Counted from the first letter of the stretch, positions 7,307-16,273 are shown. The stretch is DNA of 44,950 nucleotides from Halorubrum coriense DSM 10284 (GCF_000337035.1 NZ_AOJL01000029.1:1-44950); one strand, 5' to 3'. Numbers and translations: made by a program. Notes: a model not told the origin generated them from the sequence alone.

Positions 7307-9205
7307 TTACTCGTCCGAGACCGGATAGAACTCGGACCAGCGGGGCTGCCATGTGAAGTGCGGCGAGGCGAGTCCGCGATAGACGCCGTCGATCAGGTCC
7401 TGCTTGCTGATCGCCGCCGCCAGCGCTTGCCGGAAGGGAACCAGCTGGAAGAGGTTCCCCGGGCCGGCGTTCCAGCCGTTCGCGCGCTGATTCACAGAGA
7501 GTATCGTGTTGTACGGCGTGGGGACCTGCCGGACCGTGACGTTGTCGTTCTGATTGTACGACTCGTACTGCTCGGGCGGAATCGCCGCCGAGTCAGCCTC
7601 GCCGGTTTCGAGCGCGCCGAGACGCGACGCCTGCTCTTGGACGACGCTGATCGAGGCCTCCTCGAACAGCGGTCCCTCGGAGAACAGGTCGGGACCCTCG
7701 TCGATGTCGCGGAGGTAGTACTCGTCGTTGCGGACGTACTCGGTGCCCGAGCCGCGGTTCCACTCGGTGAGCTCGAACGGCCCGAGGTTGCCCGCGAACT
7801 GGAGTTCGAGCAGCTCCTCGTCCTGCTGGAGCCCCTCGACGTCCTCCTCCTCGACGTACGGCTGGACGAGGTCTTTCGGGATCGGGTACAGGGTCGGGTC
7901 GTATGTCTTGGGCCACAGGATATTCGACGACTCCAGCGTCGCTTGGAACTGGAACTCGCCGGTCTGTTCGACCGTCACGCCGTCCCAGCTGCTCGACGCC
8001 GCGGTGGGCGCCCAGTCAGCCTGGTGGAGTTCCTGAACGAGGTAGATGAAGTCCTCGGCCGTGACCTGTCCGTACGGCTCGCTGAACTGGAGGTTCTCCC
8101 GGATGTCGAACGTCCACACCTCCCCGTCCTCGGTGGACATATCATACAGCAGCGGGAAGTACTCCTGTTCCTCGTCGAAGGTGTACGCCGGATCGAGGGC
8201 GCGCTCTATCGCCTCCCCGGCGCCGTTTTCGGTGTTGAATAGCGGGTTCAGCGTGGTGAACCGCGCCGAGGTGACGGTGTCGTAGGAGCCGCTGACGTTC
8301 GACTCCCCCTCGTACCACGCGGGGAGGTCCCAACCGTTCGAGAAGTTCTCGATCGGCCCCTCGAGGTCGGGGTTGTAGCCGACGATGTCGTCGCTGAACA
8401 GCAGCGTGATGTACGGCTGCTCGTACGCGAGGTTCTCGAAGATCTCGACGAACGCCTCACGGAGTTCGTCGGTACTTGTCGCCTGCCGGGCCTGCGAGAA
8501 CAGCTCCTGCGCGTCGAACTGCGGGTAGTAGCCGACCGGATTGTAGAACGGGTTCGCGCCGTCGAAGAACACCGAGTTTGTGAGCGGGTTGAGCGGGTAG
8601 GTGTTCAGCCCGAACACGATCGACATGTCCCACGACTCGTTGCTCGTGACCGAGCGCGGCCCGGGGTTCTGCGGCGTCGGGTTCTCCCAGGTGACCTCCT
8701 CGCCGTTGACCGTGTCGGTCCCTCCTTCGGGCTCCGGCTGGGTCCAGTACTCGTTGTTGAACCGCGTGCCGTCGATGGCCTCGACGGTGACGCTGATGCC
8801 GAGGTTCTGCCCGAGCTCTTGAGCGATGAAGTCGGCGGTCAGCTGCGAGGTCTCTTGACCTGCGCTGTGATAGATGTTGATCTCGACCTGGTCTCCGTCG
8901 GGGTTGACCATCGTGTCCCCGTCGAAGCTGTAGTCGTATTCGGACTCCTCGAACGCGCGCTCCGCCAAGGTGTGCGCGACATCTCGACCGTAGAGGTCGT
9001 CGACGCCAAACTCCGGGAAGTCGGGCAGCGTGAGGCTCTCCCCGCCGTCGGAGCCGTCGCCACCGTCGGAGCCGTCGCCACCGTCGCCCCCGTTTCCGGA
9101 ACAGCCCGCGAGCGTCACCGCGCCGGCGAGGCCGAGCGCAGAGAGCCACTGCCGCCGGTCGACGTGCCGGGAGTCGTCGCGATCCTCTATGTCTCGACGT
9201 GACAT
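7307..9205 (-). CDS. Peptide-binding lipoprotein, circularly permuted SBP_5-like (operon 1)
   Basis: A 632-residue secreted solute-binding protein. The start at 9205 (MSRRDIED) gives a Tat signal (DRRQWLSALGL) and lipobox LAGC, followed by a Gly/Asp/Ser linker. The domain order is unusual. Residues about 75-300 match what is normally the C-terminal lobe of DppA/OppA proteins: the helix ending ERAFEESEY, then NPDGDQVEI, FIAQELGQNLGISVTV, and the final IVGYNPDLEGP. Residues about 303-632 match the usual N-terminal part: TLNPLF, WTFDIRENLQF, VTAEDFIYLVQ, LGPFELTEWNRG, and finally FRQALAAAISKQDLIDGVYRGL. The protein therefore starts where the family usually approaches its C-terminal third. It should capture substrate outside the cell for DppB/C. 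Function call firm, permutation inferred by eye. Confidence 0.88.
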   Translation of the reverse strand: MSRRDIEDRDDSRHVDRRQWLSALGLAGAVTLAGCSGNGGDGGDGSDGGDGSDGGESLTLPDFPEFGVDDLYGRDVAHTLAERAFEESEYDYSFDGDTMVNPDGDQVEINIYHSAGQETSQLTADFIAQELGQNLGISVTVEAIDGTRFNNEYWTQPEPEGGTDTVNGEEVTWENPTPQNPGPRSVTSNESWDMSIVFGLNTYPLNPLTNSVFFDGANPFYNPVGYYPQFDAQELFSQARQATSTDELREAFVEIFENLAYEQPYITLLFSDDIVGYNPDLEGPIENFSNGWDLPAWYEGESNVSGSYDTVTSARFTTLNPLFNTENGAGEAIERALDPAYTFDEEQEYFPLLYDMSTEDGEVWTFDIRENLQFSEPYGQVTAEDFIYLVQELHQADWAPTAASSSWDGVTVEQTGEFQFQATLESSNILWPKTYDPTLYPIPKDLVQPYVEEEDVEGLQQDEELLELQFAGNLGPFELTEWNRGSGTEYVRNDEYYLRDIDEGPDLFSEGPLFEEASISVVQEQASRLGALETGEADSAAIPPEQYESYNQNDNVTVRQVPTPYNTILSVNQRANGWNAGPGNLFQLVPFRQALAAAISKQDLIDGVYRGLASPHFTWQPRWSEFYPVSDE

Positions 9206-9227
9206 ACACCATGCTACGAACGACCAT

Positions 9228-9236
9228 ACTAAAAAC
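9228..9236 (-). promoter_or_regulatory. TATA box of peptide operon 1
   Basis: On the minus strand this reads GTTTTTAGT, centred 27 bases before the ATG at 9205. This spacing predicts a leaderless mRNA and supports the start choice. Confidence 0.65.
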
Positions 9237-9521
9237 TTCAGACTCCGTACCATATCTCCGTCAAATCTGTCGAGTTTACTCTGATCTGGGCGCTCCGTGA
9301 TGTCTGTCTGACATTTCCGGAGTCGGATCGCATGAGATATTCCCACGCTGTCGGCACAGGACCGCCTGCCCCAAAGCGCGCGTCGGCGCAGTCGTCGCTC
9401 ACCGCTTCCAGAGCGACACCACCACCCTCAACGAGCGTCCGACGAACAGCGAGTGCCGTCACGAGAGGAGAGACGGCAGCGCCACCGCAGCTCAAGTCGC
9501 AAATATTGTTTCAATCCATAA

Positions 9522-9582
9522 TCATTGTTCATGTTTCATTGTCACCCTGTGGACCGAAACGTTCGTAGTTCGAAATCATTGT
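9522..9582 (+). repeat. Three direct copies of TCATTGT
   Basis: Copies at 9522-9528, 9537-9543 and 9576-9582. The last ends five bases before the TATAAAT at 9588, the position where archaeal activators or repressors often bind. Two copies are preceded by AA (AATCATTGT). Confidence 0.5.
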
Positions 9583-9587
9583 CGGTG

Positions 9588-9594
9588 TATAAAT
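9588..9594 (+). promoter_or_regulatory. Upstream TATA box of peptide operon 2
   Basis: TATAAAT is the best TATA match in the region. It would start transcription near 9615 and give a leader of about 60 bases. Confidence 0.5.
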
Positions 9595-9645
9595 CTATTT
9601 TGTCCAATTATACGCGCTAGATGCCGCTCACCAACGTATCGCAAC

Positions 9646-9654
9646 ATATTATAG
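9646..9654 (+). promoter_or_regulatory. Proximal TATA box of peptide operon 2
   Basis: ATATTATAG is centred 26 bases before the ATG at 9676, which fits a leaderless transcript. It may be used instead of, or together with, the TATAAAT at 9588. Confidence 0.55.
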
Positions 9655-9675
9655 TAGTCAGTTGTAGCATGTTGT

Positions 9676-11658
9676 ATGCCAAGCCGGCACAACTCATCGG
9701 ACAGCAATCGACAGATAAATCGCCGGAACGTCATCGCCACCATCGGGGCAGCCGGGGCGGCCAGCCTGGCCGGGTGCGGCGGGCAGTCCGGCGGCGACGG
9801 CAGTGATGGCGGCGACGGGGGTGACGGTGGCGACGGCGGCAACCTCTTCCCCCTCGACGTTCAGCTAGAGGTCAACGCCGACAACAGCGACCGGCTCCAG
9901 ATGGTCGAGCTGATCGCCGAGTCGATGGAGCAGACCGGGTATTTCAACACGACCGTCGAGACGTACGAGTGGAACACGTACGTCGGCCGCGTCCTCGACC
10001 CCGAGTACCAGAACAACGGGTTCATCCCCTGTATCGGGTTATCCGGGACGTTCAACCCGGGGAGTTTCTCTAACGCCCTCCACCACTCGACCAACATCGG
10101 GGCGTGTTGTAACCTCAACGGGATCTCAGACCCCGAGATCGACGAGCTGATGGACTCCGCCCGGTACGGCGTCGACGTCGCCGAGGACGCCGACCTGCGC
10201 GCGGAGCGGTACGACGAGGTCTGGAACTACTTGGCCGAGGAGCGATACAGCTCGATCACTCACTTCAACCTCGCCACGTCCGTCTCGAACACCGACCTCC
10301 ACGGCTTCGAGATGTGGCCCTTCCAAGATGGGATGTACAGCTACAACATGTTCGCGCCTCAGGACGAGCAGATCATGTGGGTTGACCGCGACAACGCCGC
10401 GGGCGACTCTGAACTCTCGGACCTCAGCGAGGGTGGCACGCTTTCGCTCGCGTTCGGCGCGAACATCGAGTCGTTCGACCCGCCGCACAGCAGCGACACG
10501 ACGTCGACGCTGGCACAGAACTTCCTCTTCGAGAGCCTCACCGACAACGACGCGCAGGGTAACGTCTACCCGTGGCTCGCCGAGAGCTACGAGCTGCTCA
10601 ACACGAGCAGCATCGAACGGATCGCGTACGCGGACTACATGTCGACCGTCGGCACGACTGAGGAGGGTGCCATCGACACGGACGAGCAGGTCGTCATGCA
10701 GCACCCCGAGGACAGCCCCGCCGAGGACGACGAGGTCCGCGTGCTGCTCCCCGACGACGCCACCGCGGCGGCCGAGGACGGGACCTTCGGCATGCAGTAC
10801 CGGTACAACCTCCAGGAGGGCGTCGAGTTCCACAACGGCGACGAACTCACCGCGGACGACGTGGTCGCGACCTACGAGTACGTCGAGAACTCCGTGCTGG
10901 CCCCGCAGACGTTCGACTCGCTGCTGACCGCGGTCAAGGTCGACGAGTACACGGTCGACCTGTACGCGCAGGTCCCCGACGCCGAGGCCGAGCGCGAACT
11001 CCCCGGACTGCTCATCCTCAACGCCTCGCAGATCGAGGCGGTCGAGAAGGGCAACATCGACCCGCGCGAGGGTAATCTCCCCGTCGGTACGGGCCCCTAC
11101 GAGTTCGCCGAGTTCGAGGACGCCCAGTACTACGAGGTCACGAAGTTCGACAACTACTGGACCGAACAGAAGGGCGTCAGCGAGGCGTTCAGCTGGTTCG
11201 ACGGCTCCGACGAGTTCCCGGACGGCCCCGTCATCGACGGCTTCGAGGTCGAGATCGTCCCCGACAACTCCACCCGCTCCGGCGCGCTCCAGAACGGGGA
11301 GATCGACTCCACGTACGGGCTGAACACGTCGACGCTCGACGATTTCAAGTCCTCCGAGGAGTTCCTCGTCTACGGCGTCGAGACCGGCGGCTACGAGTAC
11401 ATCCAGTACCCGGTCAACGTCGCGCCGTTCGACGACGCCCGGCTCCGGCAGGCGATCAACCACCTGATCCCGCGCGAACGGATCGTCGAGAACGTGTTCA
11501 GCGGCTACGGTCGCCCGGCGTGGACGCCCATCCCGCAGCTAGCGCAGGGTAGCGGGACCGCCGACGCCGACGCGCTCGAGGAAGAGCTCAAGCCGATGAA
11601 CGAGTACAACGTCGAACGCGCCGAAGAGCTGCTCGAACAAGTCGCCGCGGACAACTAA
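9676..11658 (+). CDS. Peptide-binding lipoprotein, circularly permuted SBP_5-like (operon 2)
   Basis: A 660-residue secreted solute-binding protein paralogous in role to the one encoded divergently. The N-terminus has a Tat motif (NRRNVIATIG) and lipobox LAGC, then a Gly/Asp/Ser linker. Residues about 55-230 correspond to the normally C-terminal lobe (LDVQLEVNADNSDRLQMVEL, YEWNTYVGRVLDPEYQNNGF, NGISDPEIDELMDSARY, AEERYSSITHFNLA). Residues about 250-660 correspond to the usual N-terminal part (LSLAFGANIESFDPPHSSDT, EGVEFHNGDELTADDVVATY, PVGTGPYEFAEF, LRQAINHLIPRERIVENVFSGYG). The chain ends with NVERAEELLEQVAADN, the helix after which ordinary family members continue into the C-terminal lobe. 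It should feed the transporter encoded by the next four genes. Confidence 0.88.
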   Translation: MPSRHNSSDSNRQINRRNVIATIGAAGAASLAGCGGQSGGDGSDGGDGGDGGDGGNLFPLDVQLEVNADNSDRLQMVELIAESMEQTGYFNTTVETYEWNTYVGRVLDPEYQNNGFIPCIGLSGTFNPGSFSNALHHSTNIGACCNLNGISDPEIDELMDSARYGVDVAEDADLRAERYDEVWNYLAEERYSSITHFNLATSVSNTDLHGFEMWPFQDGMYSYNMFAPQDEQIMWVDRDNAAGDSELSDLSEGGTLSLAFGANIESFDPPHSSDTTSTLAQNFLFESLTDNDAQGNVYPWLAESYELLNTSSIERIAYADYMSTVGTTEEGAIDTDEQVVMQHPEDSPAEDDEVRVLLPDDATAAAEDGTFGMQYRYNLQEGVEFHNGDELTADDVVATYEYVENSVLAPQTFDSLLTAVKVDEYTVDLYAQVPDAEAERELPGLLILNASQIEAVEKGNIDPREGNLPVGTGPYEFAEFEDAQYYEVTKFDNYWTEQKGVSEAFSWFDGSDEFPDGPVIDGFEVEIVPDNSTRSGALQNGEIDSTYGLNTSTLDDFKSSEEFLVYGVETGGYEYIQYPVNVAPFDDARLRQAINHLIPRERIVENVFSGYGRPAWTPIPQLAQGSGTADADALEEELKPMNEYNVERAEELLEQVAADN

Positions 11659-11745
11659 GGCGCTCCGCGGACACCCCGTTTCGATACAACAAATGACTTC
11701 GCCCCATTTACTGACAACTGAACCCACCACGGTAACCACGCAACG

Positions 11746-12702
11746 ATGAGCCTCCAACGTTTCATCCTGAAACGAACGCTGTCGATAATCCCGATCATGT
11801 TCGGGGTGTCGGTGATCACGTTCGGGATGTTCCACCTCACCCCCGGCGATCCGGTCACCCAACTTGTCGCACTGAACCCCGACGTGAGCGCGGCCGAAGA
11901 GGCCGCGCTCCGCGAGCGCTGGGGACTGTCCGGCCCGGTGTGGGAGCAGTACCTCGACTGGATCTCGAACGTGCTCGTGGGCGACTTCGGGCTGGAGCTC
12001 CAGACGGGCCGTGAAGTGTCCGACATCGTGTGGAGCCGACTCCCGGAGACGATCGCGCTCGGCCTCTTCGGCTGGGCGTTCGCGCTCGTCATCGCCATCC
12101 CGGCGGGTATCTACGCGGCGATCAACAAGGACAATCTCGGGGACACGATCAGCCGCTTCCTCGCGCTGTCCGGGATCTCGATCCCGAACTTCTGGCTCGG
12201 CCTCATGCTGATCCTGATATTCTCGCTGTACCTGGGCCTGTTCCCGGTGCTCGCGCCCTCGAGGCAGTCGCTCCTCTCGCCGGAGATGCTGTGGTATCTG
12301 ATCCTCCCGGGGATCACCATCGGGACCGCGTCCGCTGCGAGCATCATGCGCGTGATGCGGACCTCGATGACGGAGGAACTGAACAAGGAGTACGTCACCG
12401 CCGCCCGCGCGAAGGGGCTTCCCGAGCGGACGGTGATACTCAAACACGTCCTGCGGAACTCCCTGATCTCGGTCGTCACCCTCGCGGCGACGCTCACGGC
12501 GTCCATCGTTGCTGGTTCGGTCGTCGTGGAAGTCGTGTTCAACTGGCCGGGGCTCGGGCGGGAGTTCATCGACGCCATCAACCAACGCGAGATCAACGTC
12601 GTCATGGCGATCACCCTGTTCACCGGGTTCTTCGTCATTCTCGCGAACCTCGTCGCTGACATCGTGTACGCGGCGCTCGATCCGAGGATCCGATATGACT
12701 GA
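11746..12702 (+). CDS. dppB: Peptide ABC transporter permease, DppB/OppB type (operon 2)
   Basis: A 318-residue membrane permease with the canonical start (LKRTLSIIPIMFGVSVITFGMFHLTPGDPV), six predicted helices, the EAA loop (YVTAARAKGLPERTVILKHVLRNS), and the DPRIRYD C-terminus. It follows the substrate-binding protein by 87 bases. Its stop overlaps the next start by eight bases (ATGACTGA), the same junction sequence as between dppD and dppF in operon 1. It forms the translocation channel with DppC. Compared with DppB of operon 1 it lacks the long Ala-rich loop after the first helix. Confidence 0.93.
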   Translation: MSLQRFILKRTLSIIPIMFGVSVITFGMFHLTPGDPVTQLVALNPDVSAAEEAALRERWGLSGPVWEQYLDWISNVLVGDFGLELQTGREVSDIVWSRLPETIALGLFGWAFALVIAIPAGIYAAINKDNLGDTISRFLALSGISIPNFWLGLMLILIFSLYLGLFPVLAPSRQSLLSPEMLWYLILPGITIGTASAASIMRVMRTSMTEELNKEYVTAARAKGLPERTVILKHVLRNSLISVVTLAATLTASIVAGSVVVEVVFNWPGLGREFIDAINQREINVVMAITLFTGFFVILANLVADIVYAALDPRIRYD

Positions 12703-13747
12703 TAGAAACATACACGAGGACCGCGGTCGGATCCAAGTCTCCGGCTTCGATTCGGACCGCGTCCGAGACCGAGAGCCGATATCCGACTGGACCGACGAAT
12801 CGAGCGGCGAAACGGTCGGCCGATGGCGGCGCGGGTTCCGCAAGTTCAAGCGGAACCGGTCCGCGATGGGCGCGCTGGTCGTCGTCGTCGTGATGGCGCT
12901 GGCGTCGTTCTTCGCGCGTCCCGTCGAGATGTTCGGCGTGGTCGTCCAACCGTTCTCGCTGGCCCCGTACGACCCCACGACGATCCTCTACCTCGGGGTC
13001 GACTCGAGCGTGAACGTGTACGACCCGCCGTCGTGGCAGTACCCGATGGGCGTCGACGGCTCCGGTCGCGACCTGTTCTCGCGACTCCTCGTCGGCGGGC
13101 GGTACAGCCTCTCTATCGGCTTCATCGTCGTCGGCCTCACCGCGTCGTTCGGCCTGATCTACGGCTCGATCTCGGGATACTACGGCGGGAACGTCGACGA
13201 GCTGATGATGCGGATCGTCGACACGATCTTCGCGTTCCCCGGACTCATCCTGGCGCTCATCATCGTCGCCATCCTCGGCGGCGGGTACTGGCAGCTCGTC
13301 TTGGCCTTCAGCCTCTTCGGCTGGGCGGGGTACGGCCGCCTCGTGCGCGGAGAGGTACTGAAGATCAAAGAGAACGAGTACGTGCTGGCGGCGAAGGCGC
13401 TCGGCGCGCGCGACCGCTCGGTCGTGTTCAGACACATCGCGCCCAACGCGATGCCGCCGCTCATCGTCCTGGCCTCGCTGAACATCGGCAGCGTCGTCAT
13501 CGGCGTCGCGGCGCTCGGGTTCCTCGGGCTCGGGTTAGATCCCAGTTCGGCCGAGTGGGGAACGATGCTGAACGCCACCCGGTCGACGCTCATTCAAGGA
13601 CCGGGCGGACAGATACCGTGGTGGGCGACCGTCTACCCCGGCGCGGCCATCTTCATCTTCGTGATGTCAATGAACATGATCGGCGACGGTATCAACGACG
13701 CACTGGACGCACAGCAGACGGGTGTCGGTCGCGGGGGTGAGGACTGA
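12695..13747 (+). CDS. dppC: Peptide ABC transporter permease, DppC/OppC type (operon 2)
   Basis: A 350-residue permease subunit. The start at 12695 (MTDRNIHEDRGR) is set by the eight-base overlap with dppB; longer upstream frames run through dppB in another frame and are rejected. A hydrophilic N-terminal tail of about 55 residues precedes the usual GFRKFKRNRSAMGALVVVVV first helix. The periplasm-facing segment has the family motif PMGVDGSGRDLFSRLLVGGRYSL (partly shared across DppC proteins), and the EAA loop reads YVLAAKALGARDRSVVFRH. Unlike the DppC of operon 1 it has no extra N-terminal helices. The stop overlaps the dppD start by one base (TGATG). Confidence 0.93.
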   Translation: MTDRNIHEDRGRIQVSGFDSDRVRDREPISDWTDESSGETVGRWRRGFRKFKRNRSAMGALVVVVVMALASFFARPVEMFGVVVQPFSLAPYDPTTILYLGVDSSVNVYDPPSWQYPMGVDGSGRDLFSRLLVGGRYSLSIGFIVVGLTASFGLIYGSISGYYGGNVDELMMRIVDTIFAFPGLILALIIVAILGGGYWQLVLAFSLFGWAGYGRLVRGEVLKIKENEYVLAAKALGARDRSVVFRHIAPNAMPPLIVLASLNIGSVVIGVAALGFLGLGLDPSSAEWGTMLNATRSTLIQGPGGQIPWWATVYPGAAIFIFVMSMNMIGDGINDALDAQQTGVGRGGED

Positions 13748-14823
13748 TGTCGCTGCTCGAAGTGAAGGACCTCACCGTCCGGTTTTACACCCAGGAGGGC
13801 GTGGTGACCGCCGTCGACGACCTCTCGTACCGCATCGAGCGGGGCGAGAAGTTCGGCGTGGTCGGCGAGAGCGGCGCGGGCAAGAGCGTGACCGCGCTCT
13901 CGGTGTTACGGCTGATCGAGAGCCCCGGCCAGATCGAGAGCGGCGAGATCCTGTTCAAAGGCGAGAACCTGCTGGAGATGTCCGAGTCGGAGATCCGCTC
14001 GATCCGCGGCAACGAGATATCGATGATCTTCCAAGACGCGCAGACGGCGCTCAACCCCGTCTACACCGTCGGCGGGCAGATCGCGGAAGCGATCGAGCAC
14101 CACATGGACTACAGCAGCGAGGAGGCGAAGGCGCGCACCATCCAGCTGCTCGACCGCGTCGGAATCCCGGAGGCCGAAGAGCGGTTCTCCGACTACCCGC
14201 ACGAGTTCTCCGGCGGGATGCAACAGCGGGCGATCATCGCGATGGCCCTGTCGTGCGACCCCGACCTCATCGTCGCGGACGAGCCGACGACCGCGCTCGA
14301 CGTGACGATCGAAGCGCAGATCCTCGACGAGCTCACGGAACTGGCCGACGAGTTCGACACGTCGATCCAGCTCATCACCCACGACCTCGGCGTCATCGCC
14401 GAGATCTGCGACCGCGTGATGGTGATGTACGCCGGCAAACCGGTCGAGAAGGCGCCGGTCGAGGAGCTCTACTACGACCCCAAACACCCGTACACAGTCG
14501 GGCTCATGAGCTCGATCCCCCGCGTGAACGACAAGCGGGAGCGGCTTCAGACGATCCCCGGGGTGATGCCCGACCTCGTCGAACTCCCGTCGGGGTGTAG
14601 CTTCCACCCGCGCTGTCCGTTCGCCGAGGAGAAGTGTACGCGGACGGAGCCGTCGCTCACCGACGTCGAGTCGGGCGAGGAGGCCACGCTCGACACCGAA
14701 CACTCCGCCGCCTGTCTGGAGTACACGGAGGGGCTCTCACAGGGGCTCACGTACTCCGTCGAGACGACCGGCCCGGCGGACGGTGCCGCGGCGCAGTACG
14801 TCGAGGGTGATCGCGATGAGTAG
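13747..14823 (+). CDS. dppD: Peptide ABC transporter ATPase, DppD/OppD type (operon 2)
   Basis: A 358-residue ATPase with Walker A (VVGESGAGKSV), signature (FSGGMQQRAIIAMAL), Walker B ([13 protein letters not shown]) and switch His (ITHDLG). The C-terminal oligo_HPY domain has the compact cysteine set GCSFHPRC, EEKC, AACLEY. It pairs with the following DppF to energise transport through DppB/DppC. It overlaps dppC by one base and dppF by eight (ATGAGTAG), so the five genes form one tightly coupled operon. Length is normal. Confidence 0.93.
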   Translation: MSLLEVKDLTVRFYTQEGVVTAVDDLSYRIERGEKFGVVGESGAGKSVTALSVLRLIESPGQIESGEILFKGENLLEMSESEIRSIRGNEISMIFQDAQTALNPVYTVGGQIAEAIEHHMDYSSEEAKARTIQLLDRVGIPEAEERFSDYPHEFSGGMQQRAIIAMALSCDPDLIVADEPTTALDVTIEAQILDELTELADEFDTSIQLITHDLGVIAEICDRVMVMYAGKPVEKAPVEELYYDPKHPYTVGLMSSIPRVNDKRERLQTIPGVMPDLVELPSGCSFHPRCPFAEEKCTRTEPSLTDVESGEEATLDTEHSAACLEYTEGLSQGLTYSVETTGPADGAAAQYVEGDRDE

Positions 14824-16141
14824 CGCGGAGCCGATCCTCCGCGTCGAGGGGTTAGAGAAGTACTACGACTCGACCGGCGGGTTCATCGACAAGCTCCTCG
14901 GACGGTCGCAGTGGGTGAAGGCGGTCGACGGCGTCGACCTCGAACTCCACGAGGGCGAGACGCTCGGCGTCGTGGGCGAGTCCGGGTGCGGGAAGACCAC
15001 GCTCGGCCGGAGCATGCTCCGGCTGATCGAGCCCACGGGCGGCTCCGTCTACTACAAGGGCGAGGACATCACGGACCTGTCCAGCTCTGACCTCCGGAAC
15101 CTCCGCAAGGACGTCCAGTACATCTTCCAAGACCCGTTCTCCAGTCTGAATCCCCGGCTGACCGTCGGCGACATCATCGGGGAACCGCTCGACATCCACG
15201 ACATCGCGTCCGGCGACGAGCGGCAAGAGCGGATCTACGAGCTGCTCGAGACCGTCGGGCTGAACCCGAGCCACGCGAACCGCTATCCGCACGAGTTCTC
15301 CGGCGGCCAGCGGCAGCGGATCGGCATCGCCCGCGCGCTCGCCGTCGACCCCGAGGTGATCGTCTGTGACGAGCCGGTGTCGGCGCTCGACGTGAGCGTC
15401 CAGGCGCAGATCCTCAACCTCATGGAGAACCTCCAGGAGGAGTTCGGGCTCTCGTACGTGTTCATCGCCCACGACCTCAGCGTCGTGGAGCACATCTCCG
15501 ACCGGATCGCGGTCATGTACCTCGGCGAGGTGGCGGAGATCGCCCCGACGGAGGAGGTGTTCCAGCCGCCGTACCACCCGTACTCGGAGGCGCTCCTCTC
15601 CGCGATCCCGGAGCCGGACCCGCTCTGGGAGGGCGAGCAGATATTCCTGTCCGGGACCGTCCCGTCCCCGCTGAACCCGCCGTCCGGCTGTCGGTTCCAC
15701 ACCCGGTGTCCGAAGGTGATCCGCGACGGCGACTACGACCTCCCGCAGGAGACGTGGCGGTCGGTCATGGACCTGAAGCTCCGGACGCGGGAGTCGGACT
15801 CGGTCGGCTCGGTGACGGCGGAGATCGAGAGCGAGGAGGGGTCGCGGCTCGACCCGACGGACGCGTCGCGCGAGGAGTTCGGCCGGATGGTCCGGACCGA
15901 GTTCGACCTCCCGGAGAGCCTGTCGGACGGCGACGCGGAGGCCGCGGTGTCGGAGGCGATCGACCTGCTCCGCGACGAGGACCTCTCCGCGGCGGCGACG
16001 ACGCTGGACGACGCGTTCACCTCGCCGTGTTCGACGCACGAGCCGGCCGCCTACGAGGCGGGCGAGGACCACCACATCTCCTGTCTCCGGTTCGACGACC
16101 GGTTCGACTCCGAGCGGGAGCTGTTCGGCAACGCGGCGTAA
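14816..16141 (+). CDS. dppF: Peptide ABC transporter ATPase, DppF/OppF type (operon 2)
   Basis: A 441-residue ATPase starting at MSSAEPIL (14816); an 11-codon upstream extension is rejected because of the dppD overlap. Motifs: Walker A ([11 protein letters not shown]), signature ([15 protein letters not shown]), Walker B ([13 protein letters not shown]). As in operon 1, the C-terminal cysteine set is split: GCRFHTRC is followed by about 105 acidic, helix-rich residues before SPC and SCLRF. The shared insertion in both DppF paralogues, absent from both DppD paralogues, shows it is an old feature of this subunit type and not a local accident. Last gene of operon 2. Confidence 0.92.
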   Translation: MSSAEPILRVEGLEKYYDSTGGFIDKLLGRSQWVKAVDGVDLELHEGETLGVVGESGCGKTTLGRSMLRLIEPTGGSVYYKGEDITDLSSSDLRNLRKDVQYIFQDPFSSLNPRLTVGDIIGEPLDIHDIASGDERQERIYELLETVGLNPSHANRYPHEFSGGQRQRIGIARALAVDPEVIVCDEPVSALDVSVQAQILNLMENLQEEFGLSYVFIAHDLSVVEHISDRIAVMYLGEVAEIAPTEEVFQPPYHPYSEALLSAIPEPDPLWEGEQIFLSGTVPSPLNPPSGCRFHTRCPKVIRDGDYDLPQETWRSVMDLKLRTRESDSVGSVTAEIESEEGSRLDPTDASREEFGRMVRTEFDLPESLSDGDAEAAVSEAIDLLRDEDLSAAATTLDDAFTSPCSTHEPAAYEAGEDHHISCLRFDDRFDSERELFGNAA

Positions 16142-16242
16142 CCGGCGACCGGTCCGGATCGTCCGGCCGCGATGCGCTCTCGGACCGATTCCGACGGCGG
16201 CCCGCGCTCGGCGACGCGCCGACGGCCGCGCCGTGACGTAAC

Positions 16243-16249
16243 GTTTTAT
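16243..16249 (+). promoter_or_regulatory. TATA-like box for the 16274 gene
   Basis: The segment around TTTTATC lies about 28 bases before the ATG at 16274, indicating a promoter separate from the transport operon. Confidence 0.5.
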
Positions 16250-16273
16250 CTCTCGCCCCTCGTTGTGCGTCCA

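Larger units (their letters stand above)
9206..9675. promoter_or_regulatory. Divergent regulatory region of the two peptide-transport operons (470 bases, no gene)
   Basis: This gap separates the start codons of the two lipoprotein genes. The right half (9500-9675) is much richer in A and T than its surroundings. It holds TATA boxes for both operons, three copies of TCATTGT, and a small inverted repeat ATGTC-TGTCT-GACAT at 9300-9314. I see no credible coding region. Confidence 0.75.

Noticed and set aside
9332-9568. Open frame in the divergent gap of the peptide operons
   Set aside because: Low-complexity Ser/Thr/Pro translation, no promoter spacing, and it overlaps the AT-rich regulatory patch.
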